DNA of 51,049 nt from Aureimonas ureilytica (GTDB lineage: Bacteria; Pseudomonadota; Alphaproteobacteria; Rhizobiales; Rhizobiaceae), in NCBI RefSeq assembly GCF_001475935.1, contig NZ_LDQA01000006.1, forward strand, positions 1-51,049, given 5' to 3'. This document shows, in pieces, positions 8,291 to 15,716 of this stretch. The notes under the pieces are model-generated. The model was not told the origin of the DNA, did no database searches, and saw only the letters and a list, made by a program, of their open reading frames with translations. Numbering within the stretch: position 1 is the stretch's first letter; the number at the start of each line of letters is the position of its first letter. The position numbers were made by a program, and so were the translations under genes.

Positions 8291-8382
8291 CCATTCCCGT
8301 TCCTACGCCGGTATGACCCGGATCAGGTTCAAGGGTTCGGCTTTCGCCATCTCAGCGCCATCAGGCACACCCCTCGGAATGG
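8291..8382 (-). promoter_or_regulatory. TPP riboswitch (THI element)
   Basis: Read on the minus strand, the region holds the conserved THI-box parts in order: GGGGTG, then GCTGAGAT (8356-8349), then ACCCTTGAACCTGATC and GGGTCATACCGGCG (about 8338-8305). A 7-bp P1 helix closes it (CCATTCC at 8382-8376 with GGAATGG at 8297-8291). Thiamin pyrophosphate binding is expected to repress the downstream thiXYD-tenA genes. It stands 302 bases from thiX, longer than usual. Confidence 0.96.
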
Positions 8383-8416
8383 CATGAGTGATGCCGGCCT
8401 CTCCCGGCTTTGTCAA

Positions 8417-8438
8417 CCGGCCCGCCGTGACGGGCCGG
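8417..8438 (-). terminator. Hairpin after ugd
   Basis: CCGGCCCG (8417-8424) and CGGGCCGG (8431-8438) are exact complements around a 6-base loop, 17 bases past the ugd stop on the minus strand. No T-tract is present, so this is terminator-like only. It also separates ugd from the TPP riboswitch downstream. Confidence 0.4.
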
Positions 8439-8455
8439 ATGTGGGGCAGGGACGG

Positions 8456-9826
8456 TCAGGCCGGCAGAAGCTCGGGCGCGGGCACGCTCGCGCGGCCGAT
8501 CGAGATATAGCCCAGCCCGGCGGCCGCAGCCTCGGCCGGCGAGAAGACATTGCGGAAATCGACGATCATGGGCACGGCGAGCGCGCGCTTGTAGTCGGCG
8601 AGCGGGCGCTCGGAAAATTCCCGCCACTCGGTCGCGATGACGCAAAGGTCGGCGCGCTCCAGCGCGGCGTCCATGCTCGGCGCATACTGGACGGCCTCGC
8701 CCAGAAGCTCGCGGGCATGGCCCATCCCTTGCGGGTCGTAGGCGCGCACGATCGCCCCCTCGTCGGCGAGCTGTTCGGCCACCAGAACCGCCACGCTGTC
8801 GCGCACGTCGTCGGTCTCGGGTTTGAAGGTAAGGCCGAGCAGCGCCACGGTCTTGCCGCGCACATCGCCGCCCGCCGCCGCCACGACCTTGGCCACCATG
8901 CGGTGCGGCCGGGCGCGGTTGACCGCGATGACCGCTTCGACGATCGTCGCCGGGCTCAGCGCCTTTTCGCCGATATGCACCATCGCGAGCGTGTCCTTCG
9001 GGAAGCAGGAGCCCCCATAGCCCGGCCCCGGCTGGAGGAAGGCGCGCCCGATGCGCTTGTCGGACCCCATGCCGCGCGAAATGTCGGCGATGTTGCCGCC
9101 GACCTTCTCGCAGATGTCGGCCATTTCGTTGATGAAGGAGACCTTGGTGGCAAGGAACGTGTTGGCGGCATATTTGATGAGTTCGGCCGAAACGATGTCG
9201 GTCGAGATCAGCTCGAAGCCTTGGGCGGTGAAGGGCTTGTAAAGCGCCTCCATCACGTCTCTCGCGCGCGCCGACTCCGTGCCGACGACGATGCGGTCCG
9301 GCTTCATGAAGTCGGAAATGGCGTTGCCTTCGCGCAGGAACTCGGGGTTCGAGGCGATGTCGAAATCGAGCGAGGGGTTCTCGCGCTCGATGATGCGCCG
9401 GATCTCGCGCCCTGTGCCGGCCGGCACGGTGGACTTGGTGACGATCACGGCGGGATGGGTCAGGGCGCGGGCGATGTCGCGGCTGGCGGCGAAGACATAT
9501 TGAAGGTCGGCATTGCCGTCGAGCTTGCGAGTGGGGGTGCCCACCGCGATCATGACGATCTGCGCGTCCGCCACGGCTTCCGCCAGATCGGTGGTGAAGC
9601 GCAGGCGACCCGCCTCGACATTGCGCCGAACCACCTCATCCAGCCCCGGCTCGTAGATCGGGATGGCACCGGCGCGCAGCATGTCGATCTTCGCCTGCAC
9701 CTGATCGACGCAGACGACGTGATGCCCGGCTTCGGCGAGACAAGCGCCGGACACGAGGCCGACATAGCCGGTTCCGATCACAGCAAGGTTCGAAGCGGTG
9801 TTTTCGAGCGGCGGCACGTTGCCCAT
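8456..9826 (-). CDS. ugd: UDP-glucose 6-dehydrogenase
   Basis: A 456-residue nucleotide-sugar dehydrogenase. The N-terminal NAD-binding motif is VIGTGYVGLVSG (16-27), followed by the VGTPT loop, the KSTVPAGTG segment and the catalytic cysteine in GGSCFPKD. The family oxidises UDP-glucose to UDP-glucuronate with two NAD molecules, supplying acidic sugar for exo- or capsular polysaccharide; the rhizobial name is often rkpK. The ATG at 9826 is chosen because the Rossmann fold follows directly, though the ribosome site is weak. ExoY encoded 1.4 kb upstream on the same strand supports a role in surface polysaccharide synthesis. Confidence 0.95.
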   Translation of the reverse strand: MGNVPPLENTASNLAVIGTGYVGLVSGACLAEAGHHVVCVDQVQAKIDMLRAGAIPIYEPGLDEVVRRNVEAGRLRFTTDLAEAVADAQIVMIAVGTPTRKLDGNADLQYVFAASRDIARALTHPAVIVTKSTVPAGTGREIRRIIERENPSLDFDIASNPEFLREGNAISDFMKPDRIVVGTESARARDVMEALYKPFTAQGFELISTDIVSAELIKYAANTFLATKVSFINEMADICEKVGGNIADISRGMGSDKRIGRAFLQPGPGYGGSCFPKDTLAMVHIGEKALSPATIVEAVIAVNRARPHRMVAKVVAAAGGDVRGKTVALLGLTFKPETDDVRDSVAVLVAEQLADEGAIVRAYDPQGMGHARELLGEAVQYAPSMDAALERADLCVIATEWREFSERPLADYKRALAVPMIVDFRNVFSPAEAAAAGLGYISIGRASVPAPELLPA

Positions 9827-10137
9827 CGTCTTGGGTCCATTCTTGGCGCTGTCGTCGTCAGGGTCCCTGCCGCGTTGCGGTGCAGCATGGGTAGGGCTTT
9901 GTACGTTGGGTGATGCAAGGCGGCAACCGACTCGCGGCAAAAGTTTATCCTTTATTGTCTACATTCTCTCATTTGCGGATTTTTGACGTCGCTCCCGTCA
10001 ATTGGGCGCAATTTGAGCGATTGCCGCAAGCTTCCTTTCAAGCACTGCTTTTAATGTCCTGCAGACAAGACGCCGGATCGGTCCTTCGCGCGAGATGCGA
10101 GGGGCGGGTCGGTGGCGGATAGCAGCGAGATATCGAA
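9827..10137. other. Intergenic region upstream of ugd
   Basis: About 310 bases between the ugd start and the small ORF on the other strand. The part near 9940-10000 is AT-richer and may carry the ugd promoter. No gene or convincing repeat is seen. Confidence 0.5.
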
Positions 10138-10299
10138 ATGATCCCTTTCCAGGCTGAACTGGTGACCGGCACGATCGATCTGTCGCAACGCGATGTCTCG
10201 GATGCGCGCGAACGCCTGGCGCCGGCGCGCGGCATTCTCCTCGGTCTTGCCATCTCGTCCAGCTTCTGGGCGGGCCTTGCGGTCTGGGCGTTGGCCTGA
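10138..10299 (+). CDS. Small predicted single-span membrane protein, 53 residues
   Basis: An ATG-initiated frame of 53 codons reads MIPFQAELVTGTIDLSQRDV at its start. A charged segment (DARERLAPARG) follows, and then a hydrophobic stretch of about 20 residues (ILLGLAISSSFWAGLAVWAL) that runs to the end. Third codon positions are GC-rich, in contrast to the surrounding spacer. The ribosome site is weak (GCGAGA about nine bases upstream). I recognise no family. The single C-terminal membrane span and setting between polysaccharide genes recall small regulators such as ExoX only by context; there is no sequence argument for that. Whether it is expressed is open. Confidence 0.5.
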   Translation: MIPFQAELVTGTIDLSQRDVSDARERLAPARGILLGLAISSSFWAGLAVWALA

Positions 10300-10362
10300 C
10301 GCTCGCCGTAATTTTGGTCGATCGAACCCTCGACCCGGCGTGCCCGCCGCAGCTGGGATGCG

Positions 10363-11151
10363 TTAGCGCAAAAGCCTCAGAAGCGCGGGGTCTCCCAGCG
10401 CGATGAAATCGCCATTGGCAAAATTCTGGTCGCGCTTGCCGTAGCGCAGGGGCTCTCCCTCCGGTGTCGTGACGAGGCCGCCTGCTCCTTTCAGGATCGC
10501 GTGTCCGGCCGCGATGTCCCATTCCATCGTCCGACCGAAGCGCGGATAGAGGTCGGCCTCCCCGGCGGCGAGCAGGCAGAATTTCAGGGAGGAGCCCCGA
10601 CAGGCGACATGCCGGATGGCATGACGCGTCAGCCAGCGCGCAGTTTCGGGCGTTGCATGAGAGCGGCTGGCGACGGTGACGGGCTCGGCCGGTGCGGCTC
10701 GGACCCGCATGGCGCGGCGCTCCACGATGGCGCCATCCAAGACCTCGCCCTGCCAGCATGACGCGCCATCGGCTGCAAAAACGCGGCTGAGGCAAGGGGC
10801 ATAGATGACGCCAAGGCGCGGCGCGCCCGCCTCGATCAGCCCGACATTGACCGTGAACTCGCCATTGCGTCCGATGAACTCGCGCGTTCCATCCAGCGGG
10901 TCCACCAGAAAGAAGCGCTCGCCGACATCGGGAATGCGCCCGGCCGCCGCCTCTTCTTCCGCGATCACCGGGATATCCGGAAAGTCGACCCCGAGAGCTT
11001 CCAGAAGAATCGCTTCCGCCAGCCGATCCGCTTGCGTCACGGGCGAGCCGTCGCTCTTGGTCTCAGCTTCGATGCAGCCGTCATAGATCGCCATGATGGC
11101 CGCGCCGGCGCGAAGGGCGGCGGAAACGATGCGATCGAGACGGTCGGACAT
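10363..11151 (-). CDS. cysQ: 3'(2'),5'-bisphosphate nucleotidase CysQ
   Basis: A 262-residue inositol-monophosphatase-fold enzyme. Metal-binding motifs are EEE (65-67), DPLDGT (84-89) and EWDIAAGHAIL near residue 205. CysQ dephosphorylates phosphoadenosine phosphate, removing the toxic by-product of sulfate assimilation and sulfotransfer. The start MSDRLDRI at 11151 matches the usual N-terminus. A GTG at 11188-11190 would extend the frame through the exoY terminator stem and is rejected. The ATG directly abuts the T-tract of that terminator and has no Shine-Dalgarno, so the transcript may be leaderless or depend on read-through. Confidence 0.92.
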   Translation of the reverse strand: MSDRLDRIVSAALRAGAAIMAIYDGCIEAETKSDGSPVTQADRLAEAILLEALGVDFPDIPVIAEEEAAAGRIPDVGERFFLVDPLDGTREFIGRNGEFTVNVGLIEAGAPRLGVIYAPCLSRVFAADGASCWQGEVLDGAIVERRAMRVRAAPAEPVTVASRSHATPETARWLTRHAIRHVACRGSSLKFCLLAAGEADLYPRFGRTMEWDIAAGHAILKGAGGLVTTPEGEPLRYGKRDQNFANGDFIALGDPALLRLLR

Positions 11152-11152
11152 G

Positions 11153-11185
11153 AAAAAACGGGCCTTGAGTGCGCTCAAGACCCGT
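11153..11185 (-). terminator. Rho-independent terminator of exoY
   Basis: A 12-bp stem with one mismatch (arms 11185-11174 and 11169-11158), tetraloop, and six U residues (11158-11153) on the minus strand. It lies 72 bases after the exoY stop. The T-tract ends one base before the cysQ ATG. On the plus strand the same stem is followed by only a short T run. Confidence 0.85.
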
Positions 11186-11257
11186 TTCACATGCTGGCCT
11201 GCGGAGGTGCAAGCCTTATCGAGAATGCTGCGGCGGGCCGAAGCCCGCCGTCCGGTC

Positions 11258-11932
11258 TCAGTAGCTGCCGTCGCGCTTCAGAACCACGCCGACGGTCTTG
11301 AACAGAATGCGCAGGTCCAGAAGCACGGACCAGTTGCGCACATAGTAGCTGTCGAACTTGACGCGGGCGGCATAGCTGGTGTCCGAGCGGCCGTTGACCT
11401 GCCACATGCCGGTGACGCCGGGGCGAACGCGCTTGTAGGCGGAGATGCGGTGCGAGTAGCGCGGAATCTCGTCGTCCACGATCGGGCGCGGGCCGACGAG
11501 GCTCATGTCGCCCTTCAGCACGTTGAACAGCTGCGGCAGCTCGTCCAGGCTCGTCTCGCGGAGAATGCGGCCGATTCGCGTGACGCGCGGGTCGTTGCGC
11601 AGCTTCTGCGAGGCTTCCCACTCGGCCTTCGCGACGGGATCGCTCTGGAGAAGCTTCTGAAGAAGCTCGGCCGAGTTCGTCGCCATGGAGCGGAACTTGT
11701 AGCAAGGGAAATGCTGTCCGTCGAAGCCGACCCGCTTGTGTCCGAAGAAGATCGGACCGGGATCGGTGATCTTCATCAGAACGATGATGAAAAGCATCAG
11801 CGGGCTGAGAAGGATCAACGCCGTGACGGCGATCAGGATGTCCAGGCTGCGCTTGGCGTGGCCGCCCACGGGGGCGTAGCCGAGCGCTGGGACGTCCTTG
11901 CTGATCTCAGCCAGGGAAGAAAGCTTCGTCAT
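11258..11932 (-). CDS. exoY: ExoY-type polyprenyl-phosphate sugar transferase
   Basis: A 224-residue bacterial sugar transferase. It has the entry motif KRSLDI (28-33), one membrane segment (about 33-53), the catalytic-domain blocks FGHKRVG (63-69) and KFRSM (79-83), and then TSLDELPQL and SLVGPRP. The family transfers a hexose-1-phosphate from a nucleotide sugar to undecaprenyl phosphate, the first committed step of exopolysaccharide repeat-unit assembly; rhizobial ExoY uses galactose. The sugar used here cannot be read from sequence. It appears monocistronic, with a long AT-rich upstream region and a strong terminator behind it. Confidence 0.9.
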   Translation of the reverse strand: MTKLSSLAEISKDVPALGYAPVGGHAKRSLDILIAVTALILLSPLMLFIIVLMKITDPGPIFFGHKRVGFDGQHFPCYKFRSMATNSAELLQKLLQSDPVAKAEWEASQKLRNDPRVTRIGRILRETSLDELPQLFNVLKGDMSLVGPRPIVDDEIPRYSHRISAYKRVRPGVTGMWQVNGRSDTSYAARVKFDSYYVRNWSVLLDLRILFKTVGVVLKRDGSY

Positions 11933-13135
11933 GACCTAGGGCCTCGATACCGGGGGCGGTGATAGGGAAGCTTTATGGCCAAGTCTGTCGTTACGGCAAG
12001 CAAGCTCCCTCGAATCCGAATCGCGGCATTAAGGATTGGATAACCTTGATCATCCGTCAATTTTCCCTGTCGAGTCCGTGCCGAATCTACGCCTTTCGGT
12101 TGCATTCTTGGAATTTGCTTTTCCAGGTGCGTGGGTCGATCGAGCTACGCGAAGTAATATCGAATAATACTAATGTTGTTTGTGTGATTTTTCGTTTTTT
12201 GTATTTTATGATGGAATTTTGATGGAAAAATTATGCAAGGAACCGAGATGTTTTCTTTTACTGCGGTTTTACGACAAGCTTAAGGCAGGGAATTCAGAAA
12301 TTTTCTCCGTCGACATGCTTGGAAATAATAATATGAAAACTGATAAAATCTATTCGACATGGTCCTGTGGTTGCTCTTTTTCTTGTGGTTTCGTTGTTCC
12401 GCATGGTGAAGACACGATCGTAACGGACGTGCTTGGGCGTTTTGTCTTGTGCGACGCATTCCGCGTCGTTGTGCTTTGCAGCAAATCGTGATCTCTGAAA
12501 TATAAGGTGATCGATTTTTTCTCATTAAGGGGATGTCAAAAATCAAGAAATGTGACGCCCTAGCGTCTGAAACGATTTAGCAAGGGAATTTCGAGCTGAA
12601 GGATGAAAAAAAGATAAGTCAGGTTAATGTAATCGTTCCAATTTTATGGTTTTGATTCGCTGGAATCAAGTCATCATGTTGCGGCGCTGCCACTGAGCAG
12701 ATGCAAAAAAGCCTCAATTCACCTCAGTGCGCCAGAGCGCCGGAAAGGCTGTGGCCTGCGCCCGCCAGAACCTGGGTTGAATGAATTTTATAAGAAATGT
12801 GGGCATTGATGGAAGCAGCGACGTTCGCTTCTGCTTTGGCCATCTGCCATGTGGAGCCGCGTCGGATCACATGTTTCGAATATAGATTCGCGCGCGACGC
12901 GATCGTTTCCCGCGTTGTCCCGGCGCAAACGCCGCCTCGGCTTTCGTTGGAAAAGCCCTGGGGCCAGCCATTCGTGTCGCGCGTTCGAGCGCGTATGCCT
13001 TGCCCGTCCTTCACCGACGCGTCGGTGGGCCTTGCGGGCATAAACCGCTGGCGGCCCAGCCGCCAGCCATGCAACGGTCGCCCGGAGCATGAGCGCAATG
13101 GCTTGCGTATCGCATGACGTAAGCCGACGAGGCCT
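11933..13135. other. 1.2-kb AT-rich non-coding region upstream of exoY
   Basis: From about 12080 to 12720 the sequence is far richer in A+T than any gene in the window, with T-runs and steps such as AATAATAATATG. Overlapping open frames at 11959-12222, 12180-12491 and 12280-12546 have no recognisable product, ribosome site or codon bias. Between 12720 and 13135 base composition returns toward normal. A 39-codon frame on the minus strand (12724-12843) is conceivable but unsupported. I read the block as exoY regulatory DNA plus possible foreign sequence. An imperfect terminator-like palindrome (13049-13065, 7-bp arms) lies behind cheT. Confidence 0.55.
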
Positions 13136-13465
13136 TTAGAAAAAGTCGACCTCGCCCGACTCGGCGGCGGTCTCGCTCTCGCCCAGCAGCCGCGACCGCA
13201 GGCTCGACAGGGTCATCGCCTCGAAACAGGCCGCCGGCACGGCCGCTCCGCCCGCCGAGGCGGCGACGCATGTCAAAAGCGCCGAGAGTTCACCAAGATG
13301 CTGGGAGGTCGTGTCGATCGTCTGTGCGGTGACCATGGTGGCATGGGCGGTTTGCCCGCCTTCCACGAGGGCATGGAGATCGCGCACCTTGGCCGCCTCG
13401 GCGGAGAGTTCGTGGCCGATCCGCTCGAGAAGGGCGGACAGGAGGGGGGAGGGCGAATGGGGCAT
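13136..13465 (-). CDS. cheT: CheT-like chemotaxis protein with DxxxQ phosphatase motif
   Basis: A 109-residue mostly helical protein at the 3' end of chemotaxis cluster I, in the place where Sinorhizobium meliloti encodes CheT. It carries DTTSQ (Asp51-Gln55) in a helix; DxxxQ is the catalytic motif of CheZ-type phosphatases and is described for S. meliloti CheT, which speeds CheY1 dephosphorylation and interacts with CheR. The protein ends GEVDFF, nearly the same tail as CheD (GQVEFF). AGAAAGG before the ATG gives a good ribosome site. Homology was judged from position and motif only, so the name is provisional. Confidence 0.6.
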   Translation of the reverse strand: MPHSPSPLLSALLERIGHELSAEAAKVRDLHALVEGGQTAHATMVTAQTIDTTSQHLGELSALLTCVAASAGGAAVPAACFEAMTLSSLRSRLLGESETAAESGEVDFF

Positions 13466-13737
13466 GGAAACCTTTCTGCCGGGACTGCGCGTGGCTTTCA
13501 GCAGGTCGGGTATCGAAACCCAAACGCGGCATCAAGAAGGCGGCCAGCGCGGATTTCAGCGCGAGCGGGCCGGATAGGCGATTTCGCATCGCCTGGCCAC
13601 CAGAACGGGAGGCAATGGTCGATCCATTCGCTCGTGGCTCGGCCACTGGCTCGAGGAAACCCTCGCCGCTGGCTCGACATCTTGCGTGGAAGGTCGCGGC
13701 AGCCCGGTGGCGGACGCGCCTCATGGAGCGATGGGGG
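13466..13737. other. Gap between cheD and cheT
   Basis: 272 bases without a convincing gene. Short minus-strand frames here have no known sequence or codon bias. The gap is unusual in an operon whose other genes overlap or nearly touch, so cheT may have its own promoter or a gene may have decayed here. Confidence 0.5.
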
Positions 13738-14259
13738 CTAGAAAAACTCGACCTGGCCCAAGGCCGAAGGCTCGGGCGCGGGGGGCGGAGCGGGCTCCGG
13801 CGCGTCGATATAGAGCTGGCGCGCGCGGCCGCTGCAGGGCCAGAATTCCACCCGGCGAACTCGCAATCCGCCGAGGCTGACGCTCACGAGAGGAATGTTC
13901 TCCATCGCCAGGAAGCGCTTGGCGAAGGCGGCATTGGCCGCGCCGATCTCGCCGCGCCCGATCGTGGTTTTGGCGCCTCCGAACAGTTTGCCCAGAAGCC
14001 TCTGACGCTCGGCGCCCTTCTCCAGAAGCCCGTTGACCAGCACTTCCATGAGATAGACGCCGTAGCGCTCGGCCGCCCCGCTTTGATGCTGGGTGTCGCC
14101 GGGAAGGATGAAGTGGTTCATCCCTCCCGTCCGCGCGATCGGATCGAAGATGCAGGCCGCCACGCAGGAGCCGAGAATCGTCGTCAGGCAGACATCCGAG
14201 CGGGTTTCCACGCGGATCTCGCCTTGCGCGACGTGAGCTCGGCCGCCTGCCAGCGTCAT
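13738..14259 (-). CDS. cheD: Chemoreceptor glutamine deamidase CheD
   Basis: A 173-residue CheD. Catalytic Cys32 lies in LGSCVAACIFD and His49 in GGMNHFILP, followed by the GGAKT and FGGA-type blocks of the family. CheD deamidates specific glutamines on receptors so that CheR can methylate them, and in other bacteria docks with CheC. The ATG overlaps the cheY stop (TGATG). The C-terminal extension after about residue 150 is Pro/Ala-rich and ends LGQVEFF, an acidic-aromatic tail not needed for the enzyme fold and shared with CheT. It likely acts on the receptor encoded at the head of the operon. Confidence 0.94.
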   Translation of the reverse strand: MTLAGGRAHVAQGEIRVETRSDVCLTTILGSCVAACIFDPIARTGGMNHFILPGDTQHQSGAAERYGVYLMEVLVNGLLEKGAERQRLLGKLFGGAKTTIGRGEIGAANAAFAKRFLAMENIPLVSVSLGGLRVRRVEFWPCSGRARQLYIDAPEPAPPPAPEPSALGQVEFF

Positions 14260-14651
14260 CAGGCCAGATTGCCTGTGACGGCCTGAATGGCCTTCTGAAG
14301 GGCTGCGGGCTGCACGGGCTTGGGCAGGTAGTTGTTAACGCCGAGCTTCACCGCGCGCTGGAGCACTTCGCGATCGCCCGAACCGGTCAGGAGGATGAAG
14401 GGCGTGATGCGGGTTGCCGGATAGGTGCGGATCGCCTGCAGCAGCTGAAGCCCGTTGAGCTTGGGCATGTTGTAGTCGGACACGACGATATGTGCCGGGC
14501 TCGACATCATCATCTTGAGCGCTTCTTCGCCGTCCTTGGCGAACGGAATATTGGCAAATCCGATCTGCTGCAGCGCGTCGCGCATCAGGAGACGGCTCGT
14601 GGTCTGGTCGTCCACGATCAGGATCTTAATCGTCTGCTTTGTGAGCGACAT
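14259..14651 (-). CDS. cheY2: CheY-type single-domain response regulator (second CheY of cluster I)
   Basis: A 130-residue receiver domain with the acidic pair Asp14-Asp15, phospho-acceptor Asp59 (SDYNMP), Thr89 (LLTG) and Lys111 (PKP). In the matching Sinorhizobium operon the CheY between cheB and cheD is CheY2, the motor-binding regulator, while the CheY next to cheA is a phosphate sink. By position this should be the motor regulator. It shares its stop with the cheD start and follows cheB by 18 bases. Confidence 0.9.
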   Translation of the reverse strand: MSLTKQTIKILIVDDQTTSRLLMRDALQQIGFANIPFAKDGEEALKMMMSSPAHIVVSDYNMPKLNGLQLLQAIRTYPATRITPFILLTGSGDREVLQRAVKLGVNNYLPKPVQPAALQKAIQAVTGNLA

Positions 14652-14669
14652 CGGCGTTAGGCTTTCGTT

Positions 14670-15716
14670 TCAGGCACCGAACACGGCGCGGTGTATGGAT
14701 TCGAGCGGGTGTTCCTCGTCGATGGCACCGAGCGAGAAAGCGGCACGTGGCATTCCGTAGACGAGGGAGGATTCCTCATTCTGACCTATTGTCCTCCCTC
14801 CAGCTTTACGAATCTCCAATGCGCCCTGCGCTCCGTCGCTGCCCATGCCGGTTAAAATGACGGCAAGGCTTTTTTTTCCGAAACGACGGGCGACGGAGTG
14901 AAAGAGAACGTCAACGGACGGGCGATGCCCGCTCACCGTCGCCGCTTCCACGAGGGAGCACATGGGCTCGGAGCCCAGCGCCATGAGGTGGCGCTGGCCG
15001 CCGGGCGCGATGTAGATATGACCGCGCTCGATCGGCATCGCGTCTTCCGCTTCCACGACCTGGGCCGGGGACAGGCGGGCGAGCCGCTGGGCGAAGCCAC
15101 GCGTGAAGCCGGCCGGCAGATGCTGCACGACGAGCGTCGGCGGCCCATCCGCCGGCCAGGTGGAGAACAATGTCGTCAAGGCCTCAATGCCGCCGGTGGA
15201 GGCGCCGATGGCAATGACGCTCGGCTCGTCGCGCGAGATACGCGGGCGGATGCCGAGAGGGGCTCCGGCGGCCTGTGCTGCGATGGCCGCATTGGCGCGC
15301 CGGGCCGAAATCCCGATCAGCCCTTTCTTGGACGCCGCTGCCTGGCGCAGCGTCTCGCCCAGATGCGCAAAGGCGGGATCGCCCGCCCGCTGCGGCTTGG
15401 CCAGGCAGTCGAAGGCGCCGATCGACAGGGCCTCGATCGCGGTCGCCGTGCCCGGGCCGGTCTGGTTCGACACCATGACCACCGGCATCGGGCGCAGGCG
15501 CATGATCTTTTCCAGGAACTCGATGCCCGGCATCCCCGGCATCTCGACATCCAGCGTCACCACATCCGGGTCGAGCGCCTTGATGGCGGAGCGTGCTTCA
15601 ACGGCGGTGCCCGCTTCCCCGATCACCTGGATGTCGGCTTCCTCCCGCAGCGCGTTCTTGATCAACATGCGCATGGTGGGGGAATCATCGATCACCAGCA
15701 CCCGCACGGGCGTCAT
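14670..15716 (-). CDS. cheB: Chemotaxis protein-glutamate methylesterase CheB (cluster I)
   Basis: A 348-residue CheB: receiver domain with Asp56 (LDVEMPG), a linker of about 45 residues rich in Ala, then the methylesterase with catalytic triad Ser173 (GASTGG), His199 (QHLPAGF) and Asp294 (GMGSDG). It removes methyl groups from receptor glutamates when phosphorylated by CheA. Start and cheR stop overlap (ATGA). All catalytic residues are intact. Confidence 0.95.
   Translation of the reverse strand: MTPVRVLVIDDSPTMRMLIKNALREEADIQVIGEAGTAVEARSAIKALDPDVVTLDVEMPGMPGIEFLEKIMRLRPMPVVMVSNQTGPGTATAIEALSIGAFDCLAKPQRAGDPAFAHLGETLRQAAASKKGLIGISARRANAAIAAQAAGAPLGIRPRISRDEPSVIAIGASTGGIEALTTLFSTWPADGPPTLVVQHLPAGFTRGFAQRLARLSPAQVVEAEDAMPIERGHIYIAPGGQRHLMALGSEPMCSLVEAATVSGHRPSVDVLFHSVARRFGKKSLAVILTGMGSDGAQGALEIRKAGGRTIGQNEESSLVYGMPRAAFSLGAIDEEHPLESIHRAVFGA

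Noticed and set aside
12180-12491. Possible protein of about 100 residues in the AT-rich block
   Set aside because: No ribosome site, no family resemblance, and overlapping frames on the other strand of similar quality. AT-rich non-coding DNA explains it.
12724-12843. Possible 39-residue protein beginning MAKAEANVAAS on the minus strand
   Set aside because: It has a plausible sequence but no ribosome site and no homologue I recognise; it is noted only in the intergenic entry.
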